64,000 nt of DNA, from NCBI GenBank assembly GCA_018857735.1, contig JABMCL010002767.1:1-64000 (forward strand). The letters run 5' to 3'. Of the stretch, positions 26,447 through 40,250 are shown one piece after another. The DNA is from Alviniconcha marisindica (Eukaryota > Mollusca > Gastropoda > Provannidae). The notes below the pieces were generated by a model that saw nothing but the letters and a program-made list of their open reading frames with translations, made no database searches and was not told the DNA's origin. Position 1 is the stretch's first letter. Every line of letters starts with the position of its first letter. The translations under genes were made by a program, and so were the position numbers.

Positions 26447-29011
26447 CCTCCCATGTATTGCCTTGTAAGGAGGCTCATGTGAGCTTTGTAATCAATGAGG
26501 CTCACCTGTATTCTCCTTGCGAGTCTATTGCGCTACATCAGAGTGCTGTTATTCTATCACAAGGAGGCTCAGTTGTATAGTTTCTCCCTGCAAGTCTGTC
26601 ACACTACACAAAGTGCTGTTAATAGCAGTGTTATTCTATCTGCTGGTGTCCGCAAACCCCTCAGCAGCCACCTATCACACATCAGCACATGCAGCAGAAG
26701 AACTGATCCGACTCTCTTAATTATTCCACTTACCAGCAAAGTGACCGCCTTCACCAACATGAGCATTAACTCTACCACTCCACGTTGGAATGCATGACAC
26801 TTTTCACATAGTCAGATAATCTGCAGTTCTTTCTTTCTAAGTGTTAAAGCAAATGCAAATCCCTATGGGTTACTGCTTACATAAATCTATTTCTGTTGTA
26901 TGTCTAAGGGCATGCTTTCCCTTCCAAAACAAATGGGTCGTAGCTCTGTGTAACTGCCATGGTGGCAGTAATTCAGTGCAAGTCTTTCACTGGCTGTCAT
27001 CCATCATATAACACACGTTCCCCAGTCCACCAGGTAACAAACCACATGCTGTCTGATGGGAATCTTCAAGTATACATAACCAAAGCCATGGGCATTTTGC
27101 AGTACCAGATTCCACTCATTTCAACTGTGCTGTGGGCCAAAGACTATGGGGGTTTGAAGAGTTAACTATAAAAATAAAAATAAAATGTTTGTTTAATCTT
27201 TCACTGAAAATGAACACTCATTTCACCTCACCCTATTCTCAGTCATTTTGCATATATCTTGCTTTGAATATATATTTGCAAAATGCTTGAATTGCATTGT
27301 AAATTTTTATTTTTTATTTTTTATTTTCTCTCCATTGTACATTTCCAAAATATTTTGTCAATAACTGTCAGCAACTTAAACCAACATGGTATAGAAAACT
27401 TAAAACTGGGAACTGTTCAGAAGAAAAAAAACTGAATAAGAGTGTTTGGAGGGTTTCCCCATAAACTGTGATGATTTGTGAAAGGAAGATTAAGTGGCTG
27501 TAAGGACCTATTCTTCACTCTGAGGCAAAAGTGTGTGTGTGTGGAAAGAGACATAATGAATGTACTGAATTAGGCAATCTGGTTATGTATACTCCAAAAT
27601 CATGCTTCCTTATTCATGTGGTGAATAGCAAATTGTGTCTGAACTCAAGCCTGGTTATTTCTTTGGCTCAATCATGCAAGTTATTATGATCACATACAGC
27701 AACTAAAAAAAAACAATAAAAAATAAAATAAAAAGGTATTAAATAGCAATATATATCAAAATGTATACATCTCTACCAAACTTACTTTTTAACATCAAAG
27801 CCTTTTTAAACTTACTTTTTAACATCATGCATATGTACATACACACATGCACACGCATACATGCACACCCACTCCTAAACACACACACCACACACACACA
27901 CACACACACAACACACACACACACACACATATGTGCACATACATACAGAGGAACAAAAGGGGGGGAAAGAAAAGCAGATGGGAGGTGAGGTGGGAGGGGA
28001 TGAGAGAGAGAGACTGTAAACCTCTTTTAAGCTAAAATTCTACAAACTTGCCCCTGAAAATCTCTCTTGACCTGAATATGCTGCACCACAAGAAAAACTT
28101 TCCAAACCATAATTTTTTTTTAATTGCACACTAACACCTTTCAGGAGTCCAACTCTTTCATCTCAGGACTCACAGCAGACTCACACCGTTAAATAAATAT
28201 TGACAACCTGCCTTTTTATATCTTTTTTTCTTTCTTGTTTCCTTTGTTTACGCTTCTTTTTGCATTTCTTTTGCTTGACCACTTGTCCGCAAATAATATT
28301 TTTTTCTCTCAAAGGAAGTTCTGGCAATTACATTTTTTTTTTAATTGCACCAAATAGCAAAGTTGGCTGTGGTATACTATTCAAACAAAGCTGAACAATG
28401 ATTATGTAACAAACTATTACCCAATCAAGGAAACACATACGTGATAAAGCAATGAATTAACAGAAACTGAATTACTTCAAAAAATAAAGTAAAACAATGC
28501 ACAGTCTCTATAATATATAAACGAACCAGTACGTCTTCCTAGCGATAAAATTAAAAACAATAAATGCTAGCAAAATGTAGAATTTTTTTTTAAAATGGCA
28601 AACATACCCCCACAAAATCATAACAGACAAAGGTTTACACCCAACCACCAACAAAGTTTTACTATTTTACACAGCATATTTACAGCAATCCAGCAGGAAA
28701 AAGTAACAAGAAGACTTTGCTTATCAAGTGAGTGAACACTGCTTTACTGTGTGGGTTGGGAAAGATCATGCTGACTGAAGACTAAAGTGCTTTGCTGACA
28801 GGATCCCTGCTGTTTGCACCCCCCCCCCCCCCCCACCCCCCCTCACACACACACACACTCTGAGATGTGGAAGGGGGTGGGAGTAGAGACATTTTCAAGC
28901 TCAACTGCCCTTTCCCAACTTGGATTTTCTCTGTTCTCTCTCTCTCTGTGATCTTTGTGGGTACGTGGGTGGGTGTATGAATGCATGCGTGTGTGTGCGT
29001 ATGTATGTATG

Positions 29012-29069
<58 letters not shown>

Positions 29070-29450
29070 ACACACACACACACATACAAGCACCGTAGTC
29101 ACTACTTGCCATAAGTCAAGTACCTTTCATAAGCTTGGAAACATGTTGGACTGTCCCCAGGAATAGGGTGAAGATGTTAAAGGAGTGCATTATGTGCTGT
29201 ATAGTACGAGCTTCAGGTAAAACACCCTGAGTTTATTAAGAATTAAGTGTAAAAGAGGGAAAGACTCAGTAACAGATTCAAACATTAAAAAAATATAAAA
29301 ATTAAAAATAACAAGCTTACAACAAAACAAAAAATCAACAACAACAAATCAAAAGTGAACAAAACAAAACCTAAAATGATCTGAGTAAAGAGTATACACA
29401 TGCAGCAAATCAAAATTCCCCTTGAGGTATGTGCCCAGTAGAGTAAGTAT

Positions 29451-29512
<62 letters not shown>

Positions 29513-29977
29513 ATAATGGGGTGCAACATGCAAAAACAGAAACAGTCAGGGAGACAGACACTAGGCAAACCTTCTGTACCTACAGGCTAAGAAAGCTTTT
29601 CTGTGGAACCACCTCCCATCACTCTGTTTACTCACCAACTAGATGTTATCAAAAACCTAACAATGCAATGATAACAACGTTAATAAAAAATAATGCAAAA
29701 GCCACATGTCATATAAAAACAGAAAAACAGAAAGAAAAAACGTCTATGCTTAATGAACTAAGGTAACATACTTGACTGAAAACCTGACCTTCCTGTTTTG
29801 TTCTCTCTCCATTATTTTTTAGGTAGCAAATACTAACAATACAAAAGAAATATATTATTACCTGGTAAGTCTGAAAAAACAGACGTTCAATCAGCCAGGC
29901 TAAAATATTTCAGACATCTAATTTACATATTAGTCCTCTACATGCATGTATCCAATGCCCTTTCCATTCTGTACACA

Positions 29978-30013
<36 letters not shown>

Positions 30014-31032
30014 ACTTGAAAAAACAACAACCAACAACACAATGCTGATCATTTCCACACAAAAGCTAAATCTGAAATAAAACGTCAAACCATGCAGCCT
30101 CACTACATCAAACAACAGGAGTGCATTAAATATAAAAATAAAACAAAAAGAAAGGCATTATGGATGCTATAGGGTGGAGACTTTAGAGTATTTTTGTATA
30201 AAATATCTTTAGGATGGTTTGTAAAAAATAAAAAAATAAAAATAAAAAAAGGATGCACATGGATGACCATGAAAATAGCTCCACTTTTCTCAGTCAGTTC
30301 TTCTGTGGGGCGATTCGAATGAACAGAGGAAGCTATCCACAATCTACAAAGCATTCTCTAGCAGATCAGTTGCCTGAAAACACATTCAAAATTGCCAATC
30401 ACAAGCCTGCCAAGGCAACACATACAGCACTGCACAGCACTGCAAAGAGTTAGAATCATAAGAATCATCAGACTAAAAACAACACAACATTAAAGTAAAA
30501 AAGACAGAGACAAAAAAGCACCTCCTTCCCAAAACGGTGCTCAGACCACCGGATTCCACCCTTTCATGCTCAAAAACCAGCACAGATCCTTACCCTAGTA
30601 TTTACAGGGAAGCCCGAATCAAGAAGGAAGCCCACAATTGGAAGGTGTCCATTAAAAGCGGCAAGGTGAAGTGGAGATGGCTGACCGGGCACATGCGTCA
30701 GAAGCTCATGGCGCCCGGTGACCAAGGTTCGAACCACGCCAGTCTTGCCATACTGCGCAGCAAGGTCTAGTGCCGACCGCTCCGCTAGAGTCCTATAGGT
30801 GGGGTCAGCCTTGTTCTGGGGGTAGGCAAGACATTCTCATCACTTTGCACTGGGAGCGTGTGCGTAAACTATATTAAAAACTAGCTGGTGTAGTGGACCA
30901 CTTCTGTTTTGTATTTTAGGTTGGACATAAAAGAGTGGTGGTCCTTGTATAAAAATATAAAAGGAAGGGTTGAAAAAAGGCTGTCTTAAAATGAGGGGTG
31001 TTTTGTCATCAGGGTGAAGAGTGGAAGTAGGA

Positions 31033-31092
<60 letters not shown>

Positions 31093-31119
31093 ATTTGCAT
31101 GCATGTGTAAAGTGTGTGT

Positions 31120-31174
<55 letters not shown>

Positions 31175-34100
31175 ATGTGTGTTTATTTACATGCATGTGT
31201 AAAATGTGTGTGTGTGTGTGTGTGTGTGTGTTTATTTGCATGCATGTGTAAAGTGTGGGTGTGGATGTCCATGTACATGTGGGTGTGGGTGTATGTGTGT
31301 ATGTGTGCATATGTATGTATGTGTGTGTGTGTGTAAAGTAAGGGTGCACGTATGTGCATATAATTATGTGTGCATGTGTGCATGTCTGTGTGTGTGTGTG
31401 TGTGTGTGCACGTGCAAGGAAGAGAGACACAGAGAGGGTGAGACACACAGGGAGAGCATTCCTGCATTTGCAACATATTTGTCGCTTATGTGTCTGTCTT
31501 TAATGAGCTGGCTTAACAGCACTGCCTGAAGTGATATTACTGCCCACATGGTCTTTATTAGTATCAAGCGTATAGGAAGTACTTGCTCATCTTACAAGCA
31601 TTTAGCCACAGTGGATTGTTCCCAACTTACTATTATTACTTCTGCAAACATTAATGGCACTGTGTATAAAAGCAATCATGATCAAAATAACTAAACAATT
31701 ACAATAATGTTCAACACTATATTTTTTATTTTTAGTGTAATACAAAAATAAAGCCCAATATGGTCATGTATCATTAAAAACAAAGTCCATTATTACCTGA
31801 AAAAGCAACAACTAACCATCACCCAAAACTGAAATATTCTGGAATAGGGAAAAAAACATAAAACAAGAATGACTGCTAGCCTTCTAAAAACGAAATCCAA
31901 ACACATAAAAGGTTCAAAAGAATGCTATTTATTGAGACAATAACACAATAAATAGTGTTCTTTTTAACTTTTTATAAGTAAGTAAGTAAACATGTTGCTT
32001 TACGTCCACAGAAACCAGATTAACTTTTTATGTGTTTGGAGCTTGTAAAGAGGGCAGCCCGTGCACCTATATGCAGCATTGAAATCAAGGTGCTACCTGA
32101 AGGAGAAGGGAGACAACATCATGATGACCATGCTGGGCTGCAAAGTGAAGAGGTGTCTCCCCTTCATTTGTCTGTCACAAAAAAATCAAAAAACAAAACA
32201 TTAATAACAATACTGTTTCAATACACATTTCCAATGAACACTCAAGTATAGATCATGCCTATTTTACTTATCAAGCATACGTGCAATTACACCCAAAATG
32301 GTGTTTGGCACTGTGAACAGGCAAGGTTCTGTGTGGAAGTTTTTACACACCATATTATGTAAATTTTCATTTGTAAAAACAAAATATATATATTTAAAAA
32401 AAATAACTTTTTTTTTAAAGCATGTCATTTGGGTTCTGGCTCACCAACAATATCCAAGCACACTGAATTTGTTGAACATTGAATTAAGATTGAAGAAAAT
32501 GTTTCATGCTAGAGGCAAGGGGCTGACAGAGAGGGGGTACTTGCATTTGCACCTCGAAGTTACTTTGTACAAACAAGTTACAAATGCTCCATTTCAACCA
32601 ACTAGATGGACAAATTTTCCATTATTAATGTTTTTATCCAGTGATTTGCCACTGCACAGATAATTACATACTAGTAATGGATATTAAGTCATTCATTTCA
32701 AACAAACTGCCCACTAAGTTTGCTTCTTTTTATAACTACCACCAATCTTCCACCTGCTATTTGTATGCCATTTTTGATTGTCATCAAAACAGAAGAAAAA
32801 TTCAAAGAGAGAGAAAAATGACTATCCTGATTTTTATGAAACTTGTACAAAAAAGCTACATCTTCGTTGATCAACTGGTTCCAGAGCCTCTAGGCTTGAA
32901 ATATTGAACAAAATGAGTGAGCCGTTCACAACCTGTACATTAACGATGGACTTGTCCGAAGTGCTTTGCAGCAGTATGTCACAGATGTCAGCATGTCCAT
33001 TCCAGGCAGCCAGGTGGAGCGGTGTGCAGCCTTTGCTGTCCACCTCCGTCACTGAGGCCTTGGCTGCCAGCAGTGCCAAAACCACATCCCTGAAACACAA
33101 ATCCAGCAGTCCAATATTACAATTCAACAAAAAGAGACAAGGCAACATCTGATATTCACCTTCAAAGACTCCTGTGGATCAAATGTTTTGAAGATGACTA
33201 ACCTCCTAATAAAGACACTGAGATGACGTCCGACATCACTTTCAAACACCCATGTGGACCCAATGTCCTGGAAATGACTGATCTCCTATTCAGGACAATG
33301 AGACAATGTCTGACATCCATCATCACATACACTCATGTGGACCTACTGTCCTGGGCATGACTAACCTTCTAACAAAGCCATTGAGATGGTGTATGACATG
33401 TGCATCCACTTTCAAACACCCATGTGGATCTGCTGTCTTGGAAATGACTGACCTCCTAATCAAGACAATGAAACAATGTCTGACATCCATCTTTATATAT
33501 ATACACTCATGTGGACCGACTGTCCTGGGCATGCCTGACCTCCTAATAAAGACACTGAGATGATATACGACATCCATGCTTGAACACTCATGTGAATCTA
33601 ATGTCTCGGAAATGACTGACCTCCTAATCATGACAATAAGACAATGTCTGACATCCACTATCAAATGCTCATGTGGATCTTGTATTATCATTTTATTATA
33701 TACATGTTATTGCCAGACAAGAGGTAACATGTTGAGACCTGTGCATGTCTTTTAAGGCCCACTTCCCAGAGTTACGGCCTCACAAGCTTTCAATCTGACT
33801 AACAAGTTATGCTGTGTTGACTAGTGGAATGCATAATGATTTGAGTTTGATAACATCATTATTTGCCTCATCAGACTGCAGCTGATGTCTCTGAAACTGA
33901 TAACAAGTTCCATTACGTTTTTTGACAAGTCCATTACTTACTTTGAAAGTTTTCTCAGGACTTCACCAGTCTTTCACTGTGTTGCCATGCTTTTTCACTA
34001 GTTTTGTTAGGATCCACCAGTCTTTCACTGTGTTGCCATGCTTTTTTGCAAGTTTTGTTAGGAGTCCACCAGTCTTTCACTGCGTTGCCATGCTTTTTCA

Positions 34101-36811
34101 CTAGTTTTGTTAGGATCCACCAGTCTTTCACTGTGTTGCCATGCTTTTTACCTTGTAGGTCAAACATGGCTGCCACTCTGGTCTGTTCATGTGGACAATT
34201 ATTTGTGACATTCCAATTGGCCGAAGCTGTGCAGGTGACTGGCAGCCCAGAACTTCTGTTACTTCCTTTTCTAACAGAGATGTCTGGCAGCCCAGAACTT
34301 CTGTTACTTCTTTTTTTTAGCAGAGATGTCTGGCAGCCCAGAACTTCTATTACTTCTTTTTTTAGCAGAGATGTCTGGCAGCCCAGAACTTCTATTACTT
34401 CTTTTTTTAGCAGAGATGTCTGGCAGCCCAGAACTTCTATTACTTCTTTTTTTAGCAGATTTGTCTGGCAGCCCAGAACTTCTATTACTTCTTTTTTTAG
34501 CAGAGATGTCTGGCAGCCCAGAACTTCTGTTACTTCTGTTTTTAGCAGAGTTGTCTGGCAGCCCAGAACTTCTGTTACTTCTTTTTTTTAGCAGAGATGT
34601 CTGGCAGCCCAGAACTTCTATTACTTCTTTTTTTTAGCAGAGATGTCTGGCAGCCCAGAACTTCTATTACTTCTTTTTTTTAGCAGAGATGTCTAGCAGC
34701 ACAGAACTTCTGTTACTTCTTTTTTAACAGATGTCTGGCAGCCCAGAACTTCTGTTACTTCTTCTTCTTCTTTTTTTAACAGAGATGTCTGGCAGCCCGG
34801 AACTTCTATTACTTCTTTTTTAACAGATGTCTGGCAGCCCAGAACTTCTGTTACTTCTTTTTTTTTTTTTTAACAGAGATGTCTGGCAGCCCAGAAGTTC
34901 TGTTACTTCTTCTTTCTTTCTTTCTTAACAGAGATGTCTGGCAGCCCAGAACTTCTTTTTTTTTGTTTTTGTTTTGTTTTGTTTTAACAGAGATGTCTGG
35001 CAACCCAGAACTTCTGTGAACTTCTGTTACTTCTTTTTTAACAGAGATGTCTGGCAGCCCAGAACTTCTGTTACTTCTTTTTTAACAGAGATGTCTGGCA
35101 GCCCCGAACTTCAATTACTTCCTTTTAAACAGAAATGTCTGGCAGTCCAGAATTTTTACTACTTCTTTTTCTAAAAGAGCTTCTATTACTTCCTTTTAAC
35201 AGAATTACTTTTTAAAAGTACTGAAATACAAGAGAAGAGTGCAATACAGTTACTTTGATGCAGAATTTCTTGTATCAGTGGAAGATGACTCAGCTGATGC
35301 TCTGATACAGTCAGATCAAATCAATGCTTTGCCTAATGATTCATTCATGACTCTAGATAAACTACAAGAATGTACAGGACATGATCTCTCTGCAGATAAT
35401 TTCACTGTCCCAAAATCAATCACGACTGTCCACTTACAAGTGACACTCCTACTAGATATAATACAGTACGGATTTCCCCTCTTGAGTAGAAGAAATACTG
35501 ACATGTAATTATAAGCAGTTGTGGTCTTCCCCTCATGTGGTCACTGGGTAAAAATCTGTGGCTTTTGATCTTTGTTGAAGATACTCTCTCTTTTTCACAC
35601 ACAGCACTCAACCTTTAACTAAGTGAGAGTAACATGACACATTTGGGGACTTTAAAAATTAAAGACGAAAAAATGCTTTCCATGGAGGATTAAATTGCTG
35701 GTGGTTGTATGATAATGCATGGGGATCCTCTCCCTTGTTTTCATGTGACCTTCAATTTCTATCCTGCCTACAGCTACAAGCCTGTCTAGTACACAAAGTA
35801 AAAGCTGGCCACAGGAACAAGTGTGTTCTGCTTTCAGGTGTGTGTATGGGGGGGGGGAGGGTGGGGGGGGGGGGGGAGAGGGAAGACTTTTTTTCTTCAG
35901 TTTTTTGTTTCTTTTTAAATTTTGGTGTAAATCAGCTGCACAAAACCAACAGAACAATACGATACAATCTAATTTATGCAACAGATGAACAGAACTGTTT
36001 TTAACATTTTATTTCACCAGTCTCACACAAGCTTCCACACACAGACTCATTGCATGCATGTGTGGGCATGCACACACACACGCGCGCACGCGTGTGCACG
36101 CACACTGAACTGTGTCAAACTGATTCAGTTTTGCTATGTGAGTATTTCACACTGGAAACTCAGGAAAAGCACACTCAGGATTTCTGAGCTGAGGGCAAAG
36201 TCTCTTTAAACCTTGTCAAGAAGTTTCCATTTAGTACCAGTTTGCTCTAGTAATACTAATAGTAGTATGAATCATCTGATGTCACTTTTGCTCCTTCAAG
36301 TACCATCCTCATGTCGTCATGTCACCCTCATGTCCATAAGAAGTCCATTCCGGTTTCCAAACATTTTGACAGGTCAGGTACTATCAGCTAATACACTTCT
36401 GATGACACAATTCAGTCCTTAAGAGACTGCTTAACCCTTTTGATGCTGTAAACAAAATCTGAAAATGGATGCTTTAACCCTATAAAGCACTAGACCCCAA
36501 CACCCCTACATGGCATTGCAGTGCCCTAAACATGACAGATTTATAAGAGAAACAGCATTTTCAAATTCCACATAATTATGTATTTCTCATGTGATTCACC
36601 ACATCTTATGACCCCAAATCACTTCAAGTGTCAGTGAGAAATGACAGTGTGTCAAAACCACGAGCTCTGATCACGCAGCAGAATATGGATGTTTAGGAGA
36701 GACTGGCATACAAAGGGTTCTGCTTCTCATCAAAGATGCACCTGGTTTATAGCCCATTATTTATGTATCAGTTTTGACTCTGACTTTCACTCTCGCTCTC
36801 TCTCTCTCTCT

Positions 36812-36882
<71 letters not shown>

Positions 36883-38724
36883 TCACTATGTACGAACATT
36901 GATTTTTAACACACACTTAGAGCCTAGTGTAATGTTTTCTACTACAGTATATTATAAATTTAGCAAGAACATACGACTCGGCTCAGGACTATCTAAAACA
37001 GTGAAAGCTTCATCATTCAGTATTCAAATCAATTAGTCAATCTCTCTTTATCTCTCTTTATCTCTCCCTCCCTCCACCATCTTCCCTTTCTCTTTGTCTA
37101 TGATTTCATTTTGTCCTTCCTGTAGATTTTGGACCTAGTTATTACTATTACAGAATCACACACAAAAAAGTTTTCAGATTGTGATGCACAAGCCATCATT
37201 TGAACCTGGGTCACACTTGCAGAAATCATTTCCATCAGAAATACACCTAAAATAGTATACATGTGATGGCACCACCAGAACCCCCACCCCCCTCCACCCC
37301 CCCCTTCCCGACACTAAAAGAGAACTTTACAAAATAGGCATGTGACAGACTGGCAAACAAACTGACTGAGTCTATCTCAACACCCCTTGCACACTCCGAG
37401 CGTCGCTTTCCGGCCCCTTCCGCCAAACTCTGCCAGATTTAGTTACGCCACAGAAGGGGCACTCTTTATCTCCACGCAGCTGTCCACCAACGCGGTCAGC
37501 GCCCTCATCAGTGACTATGGAAGCAACATAGCGCCCAAGCACGCACGTAAACACGAGGCGCATCCACCCCGGGTAAAAAAAAGAGTTCCGTCTCGATTCA
37601 AATGATTGTGGTTTTATTTGAGCTGGCGTAAGCAACATGATCAGTTATAAAACAAACGTCTGATATAATTTGAGTTGTTTGTAACAAACTTACTACTGTT
37701 TGAGCACCAACAAAAAACTGCTCATTAGCTGACAGTTTTCTGGACCCTATGGCGTAACTAAATACGACAGTGGTTGAAGGATGTCGTAAACCAATGCTTG
37801 GAGTTTGCACCACTTGCTAACTCAGGCCTGGCCAGTTTAAATAGCGCCCATGATTAATGACAGGCACGTGAGCCAGTTTGGCCTAGGGGTATAAGGTGTC
37901 AAGCTGGTAAGCAGTAGAGCCTCAGCTCTCCTTTTTCTTCCAAAAAAAAAGAAAAGAAAAGAGGTTGTGGTTTGTGGTCACTGTCTTGTGACTCTTTCCC
38001 TCACAAGTAATGAAACATTAAAATAGCACTCGTCGCTGCCCATCTTAATGCAGAGGCCATTCTGGTGGTGACAGTGTAGCAATAGGTATATATACAATCC
38101 CCCCCCCCCCCCCCTTTCCACTATTCCCCCTTCTCCCCGTCCCTAATAAGCCTTGTGGTTTCTGTGGACGTTAAGCACCATGTTTGCTTACTTACGATGA
38201 CAGGCACAAAAGCAAATCTGGCAGCATGTATGTTTGGCTTGAAATGTTGAAGCTGTATGGTGTACACCGATACTGATGGTGATCAGTACCGACTTCCTCC
38301 ATGACCTGCGGGTGAAGCCGGGTACAGTAATACCACGTGGACACTGTAACCATACACAACCTGCAAATTCAGGATCACATCTCAGAGATCCAGCGCCGGC
38401 TTCGTTGGATCTCCCCCCCCCCCCCCCCCCCCCCTTCTGGCAAAACAGCGTGGCGTGGCGGTAGAGAAGGCGCAAAGAGCAACATCCAGAAATGGAAACA
38501 GGGCTGGGGCCGGAGAAATCAATATTGGTCCGCTTTGCCCCGCTAGGCCGACAGTGACACGAACCACAATGCCTGGGAAAGGCAACAGTGCCTGGCCCTC
38601 AAGCTCGGCACTTAACATCGACTTGCCCAACATGTGCGCTAGCATCACACACACACACACACACACACACCACACCACACGCACGCGCACACACACACTG
38701 ACACACAAAATGTATTAGCACTGC

Positions 38725-38759
<35 letters not shown>

Positions 38760-38834
38760 TGTACAAGCACTGCCTCCACACACACACACACACACACACA
38801 AACCACGCGCGCGCACAAAATGTACTAGCACTGC

Positions 38835-38907
<73 letters not shown>

Positions 38908-40217
38908 CCTAACGTCACAAAAAGTGCACCAGCATCACATTTCACCCTTGGCCTTGATGGTGGAGCCGAAACCTACAAAACTGGACAGACAAAACAGACT
39001 ACATGTGATGTTTATTCGCGGTCGCAATTGTTTCCTTGTGGGAAGGAAGTGTGCATGTATTTATCATGCATGTGCGTACCCGTGTGTCTGATCTCACGCA
39101 CGAGACACACTGTGACAGTGCGCTTCAACAGTTAAGCGGTCAGTCATCCGGCCATTCCAATACGGGTTCGAATGCACTGGTTCAAATTAACTGCCAGTGC
39201 TGTTTAAATTGGATAAGTACTGCAAATGATAGCAACTGCCCTCCAGCCCTTGTTGGCATCAGAGTGGGTAATTATCTACTGTACCTTTTCGTAGCAAACT
39301 AGCATACACACAACGCCGAATGGTAATGATGAGTCAGAGTGTGTTCTTAGCTTGTGTTAGACACGTAGTATCCACACAGAAGTCACGTTCAATGCTGCAG
39401 TCTTGCTGTCGCTGACACACAGCAAAAAATAGACTGAACAACGTGGAGCAAACGTTATCAAGTAAAAATCGCTCAAAACAGACGAGCTCGTTTTCAGGCA
39501 TTTTACGGAAGGCCCTCGAGCAAGTTACCTTTTTCTCTGGATGGTACACATGGATCAACTTTCTCATTACAAACTCTATAACCATGGCCTGCTTCTCTGC
39601 GTTGTGTGTGTGTGAGTCCAGTATCCATCTTTAAACACCAGCTAGTTAGTGCTAAGAATATAACATTCAGTCAACAGCAAGGGGTCATCTCAGGACGAAT
39701 CACACTATTCAAAATTATTTTAAACCAGGTCAAAACACAGGTCACTGCATCACAAGTTTGTCTAATTTATTGTTACAACGTCAAAAAACAAAAACAAAAG
39801 CATCTATCTACCAATGCACAATAGCCCATGTTTTGGTTCGTCAAGAACCAGTTTCCATTCCATTCCTTGGTACCTAATTACATTCCGTAGGCACTCACCA
39901 CGGGAACCTTCTTAGATCGCTTGTGACTACGAGCAGGGTGACCAATTTTAATCAGCGGACCCACGCGGGAAGTAGGGAGGGGATTTAGAGAGAAAAAATG
40001 GAAGTGAATGGACCGGAAAGGCAGACATTACACGGAAGAAGGTGGTGCACAGTTCTCGTAGCAAGATGGGTGTCTTGCTGCCGAGTTGTTCTCAACGTTT
40101 TTTTCTTTTCTTTTTTGTCAGAAGACAAAATCCATGGCTGCGACAGCACAAGACCAGATTTTTATATTCTATAAAAATTAAAAAAATTAAATTGGCAAAT
40201 GTCGGAAAAATACATAA

Positions 40218-40250
<33 letters not shown>

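Larger units (their letters stand above)
26225..30593 (-). other. ANKS1 intron 5 (~4.4 kb)
   Basis: AT-rich intron with (AC)n, (CT)n and poly-C tracts. Apart from these I see no mobile element or coding sequence. Confidence 0.8.

Noticed and set aside
30840..31448. 202-codon minus-strand ORF of His/Thr repeats
   Set aside because: Pure translation of (GT)n and TGTG spacer arrays next to ANKS1 exon 5.
34004..34637. Long plus-strand ORFs (195 and 103 codons) over the minisatellite
   Set aside because: The 45-bp unit is a multiple of three, so frames stay open by default. The peptide is a repeated [11 protein letters not shown] with no initiation context or domain.
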